9,765 bases of DNA from JAZDKP01 sp043802925 (GTDB taxonomy: Bacteria > Fibrobacterota > OXYB2-FULL-49-7 > JAEUSG01). Below, one piece after another: positions 1 to 7,001 of this stretch; position 1 is the first letter of the stretch; each line of letters opens with the position of its first letter. A program made the translations under genes and the position numbers. The notes beneath the pieces are model-generated. The model ran no database searches. It worked only from the letters and a program-made list of their open reading frames with translations, and had not been told where the DNA came from. The stretch lies in assembly GCA_043802925.1 (NCBI GenBank), contig JAZDKP010000216.1, positions 1-9,765 of the forward strand. The letters run 5' to 3'.

Positions 1-1
1 C

Positions 2-1588
2 ATGACTTCCTATTACACCTTCGCCAGAATGGACACGGGTTCGCCCGCTCATAAGCGGATCCGCATGGCCGTTTACCTGTTGATGACACTGTTCGTGACG
101 TATTGCGGTCTGCTGCTGAAAGACACCTTTTACGGTGACCCATCGATATATTTTGTCTTTGCGAAAAACCTGGCGGCCGGACTGGGCCTTTCCTATAATC
201 CCGGAGAATTTTCCTCCGGGGCCACCTCCCCGCTCTGGGTGTGTCTTTTGTCCATCCCCTTTCACTTTGAAGACAGTGTTTTTTTCGCCAAAACCATCGG
301 ATTGGGGCTGACGATCCTCGCGGCATTGTTTCTGTTAAATACACTGGAACGCGCGATGCCGGTCCTGATCGCCGCGGCAGCGACCCTTGGTTTCCTCCAA
401 TTCCTTCTACTGCCAGGGCTGCTGCTTTACGAATCCCCCCTCGCGGTCCTGGCCGTCTGCGGCATGCTTCGGCTGCAAAACAACCTGGAACGTACGGACC
501 ACCGGGGGCAGGACGGAATGCTCCGGATTCTGGCTGTCGTCTGGGGCCTGCTTCCGCTGATTAGACCGGACGCCGTTATTTTATCGGGCGTACAGGCCCT
601 GTTGCTTTATCTTCAGACTCCCGCGTATCGGAAACGCATCACCCTCCTGTTGCCGTTGTCACTTCTCCCATTCGCCATTTATTGCGCGCTCTCTTTTATA
701 AAGACAGGGCAGTGGAGCGCCGCCGGCGTCTGCCGGGCTTTCGCGCTTCAGGAATCCGCCAAAACCATTTTTGGCTTCCATTATACGTTGCAACCCCTGC
801 GCTTTCTTTTCACCGGTCCCATGGCAATCTGGTCCCTCCTGGCCCTCTGGGGTTTCGTCACCGGTCCTTCGTCCGGTTCGGTTTTCCAACGTTTCGTCTG
901 GCTTCCCCCCGCGCTTTACCTGCTGATGATGATGTTCCTTTCTCCGGTGACCAAAAGCATCGGCCGTTACCTGCTCCCCGCACTTCCCTTTCTCTTTATC
1001 GGCTCCGGTATCGGACTGTACTCACTGGTTCAGGGTGTCGAAGGGAAAAAACGGCTCCTTTTTGGAATGGGTGTGATGGCCTTTCTGCTATTTCAGATCG
1101 AAGCCCTGTATGACGATTCCATTCGCTATGAGCAAAAACGCGGATTGCACTTTGATATCATCATGGAAAAGGAAGTGATCGCACGCGTGAATCGAATGGC
1201 TGCCGCGGGGCAGACCGTCCTTGCCTATGAAGTCCAGGATCGCTTTTTTCTCCGGGAAGACTTGAACATACTGAGCCTCGACGGTATTGTGGACGGCAAG
1301 GTAGCCCCGTACCTCGCCGCCTCCGACCTTTCGGGTTTTCTGAAAGCCTATCGGCCTGATTACTGGCTTGCCAACGAGGCGGTCCGATACCGTCCCTATC
1401 TATCCAAAAGCCTGCTCCGGGCCGTGCTCGACACGGTGTCGGCCGTGCAAGGAGCATCCGCAACCGTGGATGGAATCACGTTCACGCTTGTTGAAAAGAT
1501 TGAAACGCCCCCTCTGCCGGGATTTGCAGGCTGCAAAGGCATCTACCGGTTGTCCTACCATACACCGGTCACGCCGGTCCATCCCTAG
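2..1588 (+). CDS. Polytopic membrane glycosyltransferase, GT-C/GT39-like
   Basis: This is probably an integral membrane glycosyltransferase that moves a sugar from a polyprenyl-phosphate donor to an acceptor outside the cytoplasm. The 528-residue product has about nine or ten hydrophobic segments, the first near residues 23-41. The first extracytoplasmic loop carries an acidic residue (D46) and a motif NPGEFSSGATSPLW (66-79), a pattern seen in GT-C-type membrane proteins. LIRPDA (186-191) and RYLLPALPF (322-330) also fit the type, and residues after about 385 form a soluble tail. The start is uncertain: the ATG is at the second base of the window, so the true start may lie upstream, and Met10 and Met22 are alternatives. 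It is the only + strand gene, and its stop overlaps the stop of the convergent GT2 gene by 4 nt. Acceptor and sugar cannot be read from the sequence. Class is fairly sure; exact family is not. Confidence 0.8.
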   Translation: MTSYYTFARMDTGSPAHKRIRMAVYLLMTLFVTYCGLLLKDTFYGDPSIYFVFAKNLAAGLGLSYNPGEFSSGATSPLWVCLLSIPFHFEDSVFFAKTIGLGLTILAALFLLNTLERAMPVLIAAAATLGFLQFLLLPGLLLYESPLAVLAVCGMLRLQNNLERTDHRGQDGMLRILAVVWGLLPLIRPDAVILSGVQALLLYLQTPAYRKRITLLLPLSLLPFAIYCALSFIKTGQWSAAGVCRAFALQESAKTIFGFHYTLQPLRFLFTGPMAIWSLLALWGFVTGPSSGSVFQRFVWLPPALYLLMMMFLSPVTKSIGRYLLPALPFLFIGSGIGLYSLVQGVEGKKRLLFGMGVMAFLLFQIEALYDDSIRYEQKRGLHFDIIMEKEVIARVNRMAAAGQTVLAYEVQDRFFLREDLNILSLDGIVDGKVAPYLAASDLSGFLKAYRPDYWLANEAVRYRPYLSKSLLRAVLDTVSAVQGASATVDGITFTLVEKIETPPLPGFAGCKGIYRLSYHTPVTPVHP

Positions 1589-2442
1589 AGCAGCTGCCGA
1601 CGCAGGGCCGAGACCTGCTCGGCGAGCAGGCCGAAGAGGAAGAAAAAGACGCCAAGGATGATGAGGAGGAGGGCGGATTCCTCGAACCGTTGGTCCGTGA
1701 TGACCGTGTAAAGCCCGAAGGCCGTTCCGGCGAAAGAAAAGAGAGTGCCCAGGGGCACAAAAAACTTCTGCGGTTCAAAGAGGATGAGCATCCGCAGGAT
1801 GATGTTCAGGAAATAAAGCCCCTGCGTGAGCGGCTTCAACTGGCTTTTCCCCTGCTCCCTCTTTTTGATGCTTTCCACGGGCTCGTATTTAATGAAAAGT
1901 CCCGCCTTGACAAAACACATCGTGAGCGTGGTGGGATAGGAATAGCGGTTTGGAAAGAGGTGGAGGAAGGGGAGCGCGGCGGAACGCCGCACAACGCGGA
2001 AGCCCGACGTCAAATCCGCTATCTTAGCGCCGGTGAGCCGCTGCGCCACGGCGATAAGAATGCGATTGCCGATGTTGCGGAAGAAAGAACCCTGACGCAG
2101 CGAGGTGCGCGCAGCCACGGCCATGTGATATTGCGCCATGCCCGCAAGAAGGGCCGGGATGGCCTCGGGCGGGTGCTGGCCGTCGCCGTCGAGCATGACG
2201 ATGACCTCCCCGGTGGCGGCCCGGATGCCGGAGCGCACGGCCGCGCCGTTGCCCACGTTGTACGGGTGCATAACGACCCGGGCGCCAGCCTTTTCCGCCT
2301 CCGCGGCCGTGGCGTCCGTGGAACCGTCGTCCACCACGATAATTTCATGCCACGCGCCAGCGGCCCGGACACGCTGCAGGAGCGCGCCAATGGAGGCGGC
2401 CTCGTTGCAAGCCGGGATGATGATGGAAACGGTTTGCGCCAA
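1585..2442 (-). CDS. GT2 polyprenyl-phosphate glycosyltransferase, DPM1/ArnC-like, with two C-terminal membrane helices
   Basis: This enzyme probably transfers a sugar from a nucleotide donor to polyprenyl phosphate on the cytoplasmic face, making the donor that GT-C enzymes use. The GT-A fold motifs are clear: SIIIPACNE at 6-14, VVDDGSTD at 36-43, the metal-binding DGDGQHPPE at 85-93, and TSGFRVVRR at 145-153. Two hydrophobic helices follow near 226-248 and 256-274, typical of membrane-tethered members. The start is TTG at 2442. It is chosen because an in-frame stop lies just upstream (2458-2460), a GGGGAG ribosome site sits 7 nt before it, and the core motifs start at residue 6. It follows the radical SAM gene by 4 nt and is the last gene of the - strand series. 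The neighbouring GT39-like gene is a natural partner (inference). The sugar is unknown. Confidence 0.9.
   Translation of the reverse strand: MAQTVSIIIPACNEAASIGALLQRVRAAGAWHEIIVVDDGSTDATAAEAEKAGARVVMHPYNVGNGAAVRSGIRAATGEVIVMLDGDGQHPPEAIPALLAGMAQYHMAVAARTSLRQGSFFRNIGNRILIAVAQRLTGAKIADLTSGFRVVRRSAALPFLHLFPNRYSYPTTLTMCFVKAGLFIKYEPVESIKKREQGKSQLKPLTQGLYFLNIILRMLILFEPQKFFVPLGTLFSFAGTAFGLYTVITDQRFEESALLLIILGVFFFLFGLLAEQVSALRRQLL
1614..1630. other. Perfect 7-bp inverted repeat just past the convergent stops
   Basis: CCTGCTC, a 3-nt loop GGC, then GAGCAGG form a perfect stem. It lies 25 nt after the + gene's stop and inside the last codons of the convergent GT2 gene. No T-tract follows on either strand, so it is not a canonical intrinsic terminator. 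It could still slow transcription where the two genes meet, or be chance in GC-rich coding DNA. Confidence 0.3.
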
Positions 2443-2446
2443 AACG

Positions 2447-3895
2447 TCACTCCCCTTTCATCATAAAAGTAAATAGATGGGAGGCGGTGAGCAAATACTT
2501 TTTCAGGTCATCGGCGCTGCGCACGGACAACAAGGTCTCGGCCCAAACGCGCGGGGAAAGGTAAAAAGCACGGTAGGCGCGCCGGACCCAGGCGGAAAGC
2601 GCGTCCGGCGGCACGTCGCAGAAATGGGTGTTGTACAGGGCTTCGGTGTGCAGCCGTTTAAAGTCACTCGCGCTGCCGTCGCGGATGGCCGGAAAAGCCG
2701 CGGCCACTTCGTCAAAGAGCGGGGTACCGGGATAAGGCGTGCACACGCCAAAGGTGGCGGTGGAGGGTTTTAGCTTTTTCACAATCCAGCGGACCGTTGT
2801 CCGCAGCGTCTCTTCGGTGTCACCCGGCATGCCCAGCATCACGTGCGCGTGCGTGCGAAGGCCCGCCTCCCGCGCCCATGCAAACGCCTCGGCCGCCTGT
2901 TCGACCCGGTAGCCTTTATGGCTCCGGTCCAGGATTTTCTGCACACCCGACTCCACGCCGAACTTGAGTGTATGGCAACCCGCCTGCCGGGCAAGCCGCA
3001 TCGTCTCCCCATCGATGAGGCCGATGCGCGCATGGGCGAGCCAGGTGATGTCGGCCTTTTTCGCAATCAGGGCGCGGCATATCTCGTGGTCGCGCGCCTT
3101 GTTCACAAAAAAAGTGTCGTCGCGAAAATAAACTTCGCGAAAACCGTGTGCGCGAAAATACTCCATTTCACGCACCACATAGTCCGCGGACTGGTAGCGG
3201 ACGCGATGGCCGTCAAACGCGGGCGCGGTGCAAAAGGTGCAGCGGCCCGGGCACCCGCGCGAGGTGGAAGCGGTCATGTAGGGCAGCCGGCGCACGATGG
3301 GATTGAAATAATGGATGTCGGCCGGCAGAAAGGAAACGTCCGGGAAAGGCAATTCGTCAAGGTCTTCCATAAAGGGCATGTCCGGGTTGAGCACAACCTG
3401 TCCATCGCGTCGGAACGCGATGCCCGGCACGGTGCGCCATTCTTGGCCCAGGGCGAGGGCGCGCGCCAGGCCGCGGAGCGCGGGCTCGGGCTCGCGGCGG
3501 AGGACCGCATCCACGGCAGGCGACGAGAGGCAGTACCCGGGCATGAAGGTGGGATGCGCGCCAAAGAGCGCTGTGAGTGTGGCGGGATTCACCTCCTTGA
3601 CGCGCGCAAGAAATGCGGCGTCCTCGCGGAAGGTCATGGCCGCGGAGGCCATGACGACCATGTCCGCCCGTTCAACTTCGGGCCTCAGCGCTTCAAACGG
3701 GAGTTGCTGCGCCTGCGCATCGATGAAACGGACGCGGTGCCCGTCGTTTTTCAGGACCGAGGCGGCCTGAATAAGCGCGAACGGAGGCACCGTACCCCCG
3801 CCGATGCGTTTGCCCCCGCACCAGCAGCCGTACAACACGTCGCGCACCACGTTTTTGGCGAACTCAGAGGCCGGGTTGAGAACAAGGATGTTCAT
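2447..3895 (-). CDS. Radical SAM protein with N-terminal B12-binding-like domain
   Basis: Residues 1 to about 150 look like the Rossmann-type cobalamin-binding domain seen in class B radical SAM methylases and related enzymes: NILVLNP at 2-8, then PPFALIQAASVL and an acidic FIDAQ strand end (to about 61). The radical SAM core carries C215, C219 and C222 (RGCPGRCTFC), which would hold the 4Fe-4S cluster that cleaves S-adenosylmethionine. Later core features include FRDDTF (257-262), FGVESG (312-317) and HVMLGMPGDT (351-360). At 482 residues its length is normal for the group. The gene overlaps the upstream 55-residue gene as ATGA and has no evident Shine-Dalgarno site, so translation is probably coupled. 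Known relatives methylate or rearrange lipids, hopanoids, antibiotics and tetrapyrroles. The substrate here is unknown, and context suggests a lipid or glycan intermediate. An extra CWC pair sits at residues 24-26. Confidence 0.9.
   Translation of the reverse strand: MNILVLNPASEFAKNVVRDVLYGCWCGGKRIGGGTVPPFALIQAASVLKNDGHRVRFIDAQAQQLPFEALRPEVERADMVVMASAAMTFREDAAFLARVKEVNPATLTALFGAHPTFMPGYCLSSPAVDAVLRREPEPALRGLARALALGQEWRTVPGIAFRRDGQVVLNPDMPFMEDLDELPFPDVSFLPADIHYFNPIVRRLPYMTASTSRGCPGRCTFCTAPAFDGHRVRYQSADYVVREMEYFRAHGFREVYFRDDTFFVNKARDHEICRALIAKKADITWLAHARIGLIDGETMRLARQAGCHTLKFGVESGVQKILDRSHKGYRVEQAAEAFAWAREAGLRTHAHVMLGMPGDTEETLRTTVRWIVKKLKPSTATFGVCTPYPGTPLFDEVAAAFPAIRDGSASDFKRLHTEALYNTHFCDVPPDALSAWVRRAYRAFYLSPRVWAETLLSVRSADDLKKYLLTASHLFTFMMKGE
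2450..2455 (-). promoter_or_regulatory. Ribosome binding site for the TTG-initiated GT2 gene
   Basis: GGGGAG on the - strand lies 7 nt before the TTG at 2442, inside the last codons of the upstream radical SAM gene. It decides in favour of the TTG. The GTG at 2450 is in another frame that lacks the GT2 motifs. Confidence 0.65.
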
Positions 3896-4059
3896 GAAAG
3901 TTCGCGGGGATCAAAGAAGCGTGACGAAGCGGTGTATTTTTCCTTTTGCCCCTTAATCAGGAGGCGGACCAGCACCCGCCGCAGCAGGAGCGAAAAAAAC
4001 TCGGACCGGCCGAGGGTCCGGCAATAGAGCCGGAGCATTAAAAGCTTCCACATGCTCAT
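3892..4059 (-). CDS. Small basic protein of unknown function (55 residues)
   Basis: I do not recognise this family. The ATG at 4059 overlaps the stop of the toroid gene as ATGA, a GAAGG ribosome site sits 6 nt upstream, and the stop overlaps the radical SAM start, again as ATGA. That double coupling is strong evidence that it is real despite its size. The product begins MSMWKLLMLRLYCRTLGRSE. Leu, Phe and Arg residues alternate over about residues 4-36, as in an amphipathic, possibly membrane-surface helix. A polar tail, KYTASSRFFDPREL (41-54), looks like a conserved motif. There is no signal peptide or cofactor motif. The reading frame stays open upstream to 4110 inside the toroid gene, but the coupled ATG is the better start. 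It may be an accessory subunit of the toroid or radical SAM protein (inference). Confidence 0.75.
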   Translation of the reverse strand: MSMWKLLMLRLYCRTLGRSEFFSLLLRRVLVRLLIKGQKEKYTASSRFFDPRELS

Positions 4060-4976
4060 ACGGTACCTTCGCGGGAAGCCAACAGATAATCCGTGGCCAA
4101 CCCGATGCAATAACGGTCATCCATCCATCCGGGCTGCAGTGTCTGGCCCGACTCAACGCCGCACCCGTGCTTTTCAATCACGTCATTTCGACCGAGGAGG
4201 GCAAAGCCCGAGGGGAAAAGGAACTGCGTGCGCCGGCTGCCCGTGTTCTGCACAAACCGCCCCAGCGAATCAATGCGGTGCGCGACATAAGCCGCACCGT
4301 TCTGGAGCGCGGCCGTAAGGTCGTCGCGCCCGGCCTTGCGCATGTACCGCGCCATGCAGGCGAGCGTGAGGCTCTGGTAGCCCGCGTCACCCCCGCCATA
4401 TTCAGGAAAGTATCCGCTCGAGTCCTGGGATGCAAGCAGGAGCGCGGTCTTGCTTTCCGCGCCCGCGCGGAATGTATCGCGCCCTGTCAAATGAACAAGA
4501 TTCTGGAGCGCGAGCACGGCCGCAGCCCGCTGGTTGGCCACGTCCGGGTTGTCGTGCCGTAAAAGCCACTCCCCGGCCCGCTCCAGGACGCGGGAATCTC
4601 CCGGCGCGTTGAGGGCGAGCAGGGCCTCGGTCACGGCCCAGGTTGAAAAGGCGGTCGCACAGAAACTGTTCTCGAACGGGTAGACCTCGTCAAAACTGCC
4701 GTTCCGCTGCTGCAGTCCGCCCCAGAAGCGCACGGCCGCAAGCGACCATTCGCGGACCTTCGGGTCCAACCGCCAGGGCGCGTGGTCACCCTTATATAGC
4801 AGGGCAAGGAAGAGTGCCGCCTCCTGGTAGCGCACGTTCGCAAGGTCAAGCAGCTTGTAATGCCAGTAATGGCGGTCAAAGCAGCCATAGGTGGCCGATG
4901 CCGCATCGCGATCGCAAAGCCCGAGGACGCGCGGGGCCTGGGCCAATGCAATCTGTCCGTAGAGGCTGAGGTTCAT
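4056..4976 (-). CDS. Alpha/alpha-toroid protein, prenyltransferase/squalene-cyclase-like
   Basis: The 306-residue product looks like a cytosolic helical toroid, with no signal peptide or membrane helix. Repeating helical hairpins are punctuated by Gly-aromatic turns that resemble terpenoid-cyclase and prenyltransferase repeats: QQRNGSFDEVYPFENSF (89-105) then a Trp/Ala-rich helix, and SQDSSGYFPEYGGGDAGYQS (183-202) then another helix. The N-terminal CFDRHYWHYKLLDLANVR (32-49) is dense in aromatic and charged residues and looks functional. GSRRTQFLFPSGFALLGR (246-263) and GWMDDRYCIG (283-292) complete it. I see neither the squalene-hopene cyclase DxDD motif nor an evident protein-prenyltransferase zinc site, so activity cannot be assigned. 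Heparinase-like or lyase-like toroids remain possible. The gene follows the GT39-like gene by 18 AT-rich nt, has no good ribosome site, and overlaps the next small gene by 4 nt. Confidence 0.75.
   Translation of the reverse strand: MNLSLYGQIALAQAPRVLGLCDRDAASATYGCFDRHYWHYKLLDLANVRYQEAALFLALLYKGDHAPWRLDPKVREWSLAAVRFWGGLQQRNGSFDEVYPFENSFCATAFSTWAVTEALLALNAPGDSRVLERAGEWLLRHDNPDVANQRAAAVLALQNLVHLTGRDTFRAGAESKTALLLASQDSSGYFPEYGGGDAGYQSLTLACMARYMRKAGRDDLTAALQNGAAYVAHRIDSLGRFVQNTGSRRTQFLFPSGFALLGRNDVIEKHGCGVESGQTLQPGWMDDRYCIGLATDYLLASREGTV
4066..4070 (-). promoter_or_regulatory. Ribosome binding site for the 55-residue gene
   Basis: GAAGG on the - strand lies 6 nt before the ATG at 4059, within the final codons of the toroid gene. 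It supports the short start over the 72-residue extension that begins at 4110. Confidence 0.55.
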
Positions 4977-4994
4977 TAGCGTTAAGATAATAAT

Positions 4995-6449
4995 TTAATC
5001 GGAAAACGGGGCGCCATTTTTAAGCGCGTACAGCCGTATCTCCCGGGCCCAGGGCGACCGGATGATACGGCGCGCCCTTTCGGGGGAAAAGGTCTCGAGC
5101 ACCGTGGGAAGGTGCACGCTCACGCTCGCGGTAAAGCCGAACTCGGGCGCGCTTTGCTGGAGCCGGTTGAACCAGGCGGGCGGAGAATCGAGCATGGCTT
5201 TGCCCAGCATGTAATCCGTGGCAAACATCCAGCCGGCATAGGCCAGGGAATCGAGCGTGGCCGGTGCGATAGCGCCGGCCGAATCCAGGACATAGACCGG
5301 GATGCCGTACAGCGTATACAGAGGATGGCCGCACACGACGCCAGGCACGTTGTGGGCGTTGATGAACCGGGCCATTGGCAGGACGTCACTCTTGAGCTGC
5401 CAGGTCTCGCGGGAAGCAAAGACGCCATACGCCGCAACGAGAAGACCGAGTACAAGCCCGGTGATTGCCTCGGAGCGCCGGAGGCGCACGGCGAACCAAC
5501 GGACCGTTTCGCTCCCGCCCAACCCGGCGAGCAGTGCGAAAGCCGGAATCAGGCCCGTGAAATCGCGGGGTTCCAGATGGCAGTTGAAGCTCCAGATGAA
5601 AAACAACAGGGTGAACCAGACCACAAGAAACAGTCCCGCAGCCTGCGCGCGCCGGATTGCGGGTACGAACCCGGCCGCGAACAGGAGGATGAAGACCGGG
5701 CCGATAAGTCCGGTCTCTAGGAACAGGTAGCCGGGATGCGCGGCCTGCAAAAGGTCCGCAAAAAACTGGTCCGCGTGGTCAAATGGGCGCATGGTCGGCG
5801 GATAGACAGCATTGATGGCAAAGAAAACGGCAAGGGACGGAGCAATAAAAAGCGCCTGTCGCAGCAGGAGCGTGCCCACGGGTCCGCGCGGTTCGCGCCT
5901 CAACCATCGGAGCGATTCGAGGAGAAACGGCAGAAAAAGGATGAAACCTGCCTTCTGGTTTGTGGAAAAGGTCCAGCCCGCCAGAAGCCCGGTCAGACAG
6001 ACGACCCAATACCGTGGCCAGTATGCGAGAGCCAGCACGGTGAGGGAAATGAGGAACAGGAGGTTGCTCTCGACCAGCGCGGAACGCGAATAGTGGATGG
6101 AAAAGTTCAGGACCGCAAAGACCAGCGCGGCCCACAGCCCGGTCCGTCGCGAGAAAAGGCGTTTTCCGGTGAAATATAGGACCAGACAGGTCAGGATACC
6201 GGTAAGGATGCTGACAAGAATGGAGGTCTGCGCAGAACGGCCGAGAACGGGATTGGCGGCCCAGAAAAAAAGAAGGTTCCCGGCCTTGAATCCCGTGGTG
6301 GATCCGGACAGCGCGGGCATGGCGCGCGCTTCACTCACATAGTGCACCTCGTCCCAGAACTTGAACCCGATTTCACGGAAATCGTAAATTCGCAGCGCAG
6401 CGGCCAGGGCCAGCACGGCAATCAGGGCAAAATTGACTTTTCGGATCAC
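4995..6449 (-). CDS. GT39/ArnT-like membrane glycosyltransferase
   Basis: This is a polytopic GT-C glycosyltransferase of the dolichyl-phosphate-mannose/ArnT type, expected to use a polyprenyl-phosphate sugar at the outer face of the membrane. After a first helix near residues 5-20, the loop motif KFWDEVHYVSEARAM (30-44) holds the Asp-Glu pair (33-34) typical of the family active site. HYSRSALVESN (119-129) matches the conserved second-loop region. About ten hydrophobic segments run to roughly residue 343. Residue 295 is an Arg in EPRDFTGLIPAF, where family members carry an Arg before the late helices. The last 130 or so residues form a soluble tail. The start is GTG at 6449, overlapping the methyltransferase stop as GTGA, with only a weak GGGA upstream. 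The nearby GT2 gene could supply the donor. Sugar and acceptor are unknown. Confidence 0.88.
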   Translation of the reverse strand: MIRKVNFALIAVLALAAALRIYDFREIGFKFWDEVHYVSEARAMPALSGSTTGFKAGNLLFFWAANPVLGRSAQTSILVSILTGILTCLVLYFTGKRLFSRRTGLWAALVFAVLNFSIHYSRSALVESNLLFLISLTVLALAYWPRYWVVCLTGLLAGWTFSTNQKAGFILFLPFLLESLRWLRREPRGPVGTLLLRQALFIAPSLAVFFAINAVYPPTMRPFDHADQFFADLLQAAHPGYLFLETGLIGPVFILLFAAGFVPAIRRAQAAGLFLVVWFTLLFFIWSFNCHLEPRDFTGLIPAFALLAGLGGSETVRWFAVRLRRSEAITGLVLGLLVAAYGVFASRETWQLKSDVLPMARFINAHNVPGVVCGHPLYTLYGIPVYVLDSAGAIAPATLDSLAYAGWMFATDYMLGKAMLDSPPAWFNRLQQSAPEFGFTASVSVHLPTVLETFSPERARRIIRSPWAREIRLYALKNGAPFSD

Positions 6450-6973
6450 GGTTTGAGTCCCAACAATTTGTTGAACCCGCGCTGACGGAGGACTTCAAAA
6501 AGGACAATTGCAAAGGCATTGGAAACATTCAGGCTGTTTTTAAAACCGAAAAGGGGTATCTGGACCACGGCGTCGCACTCGGCGAGCACCTCGCGCGACA
6601 CCCCGAGCGCCTCATTGCCCACCACCAGACAGACCGGGCTGGGATAGACAAAATCGCTGTAAAAAGGGACATTGTCCGCGGTCTCGAGCGCCACGGTCGC
6701 GACCCCGCGCTGCTTCATGACCCGCACCGCATCGAGCGTTTGCTTATAATATTCGCTGTTCACATATTTCTCGGAACCGAGTGCGGTCTTTTCGAGCTTG
6801 ATGTGTGGCGGGTGCGCCGTGTACCCGCAGGGCAGCACGGATTCGATGCGCGCCGCATCCGCGGTCCGGTAAATGGAGCCGACATTGAAAGCGGACCGGA
6901 GATTGTCGAGGATGACCGAAACCGGGTGTTTGGGAAGGCGCGCGTACTCCTCCAGGGTCCAGTGCGTGTCCAC
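6446..6973 (-). CDS. SpoU/TrmH-family RNA 2'-O-methyltransferase
   Basis: This is a SAM-dependent ribose methyltransferase of the SPOUT trefoil-knot superfamily, acting on tRNA or rRNA in the cytoplasm. All three SpoU motifs are intact. Counted from the chosen start, these are NLRSAFNVGSIYRTADA (24-40), VVGNEALGVS (117-126) and IPLFGFKNSLNVSNAFAI (139-156). The start chosen is GTG at 6973, giving 175 residues. The conserved part begins directly after it (WTLEEYARLPKHPV), and it lies 28 nt past the DUF58 stop. An ATG at 7087 would add 38 residues but overlaps the DUF58 gene by 86 nt, and a TTG at 7036 is also possible. No clear ribosome site supports any of the three. The stop overlaps the next gene as GTGA. 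The target nucleotide cannot be predicted. Its place between an ATPase module and a glycan module may be incidental. Confidence 0.9.
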   Translation of the reverse strand: MDTHWTLEEYARLPKHPVSVILDNLRSAFNVGSIYRTADAARIESVLPCGYTAHPPHIKLEKTALGSEKYVNSEYYKQTLDAVRVMKQRGVATVALETADNVPFYSDFVYPSPVCLVVGNEALGVSREVLAECDAVVQIPLFGFKNSLNVSNAFAIVLFEVLRQRGFNKLLGLKP

Positions 6974-7001
6974 GCAGCGGACCCGGAGGTGCGTCTCCGC
7001 T

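Noticed and set aside
1614..1630. Bidirectional intrinsic terminator between the convergent genes
   Set aside because: The stem is perfect but short, lies within GT2 codons and has no T-tract on either side. It is listed only as an inverted repeat.
1690..2466. 258-codon open frame on the + strand
   Set aside because: It is antisense to the GT2 gene, with charged low-information sequence. The GT2 motifs on the other strand are decisive.
2843..4027. 394-codon open frame on the + strand
   Set aside because: It lies antisense to the radical SAM and small genes. Its translation is rich in Arg, Gly, His and Ala with no domain pattern, as expected for a shadow frame in GC-rich DNA. The - strand genes have clear motifs.
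4977..5000. Internal promoter before the toroid gene
   Set aside because: TATTAT resembles a -10 box, but there is no TTGACA-like box at a suitable distance (GC-rich sequence lies there), so it is not supported.
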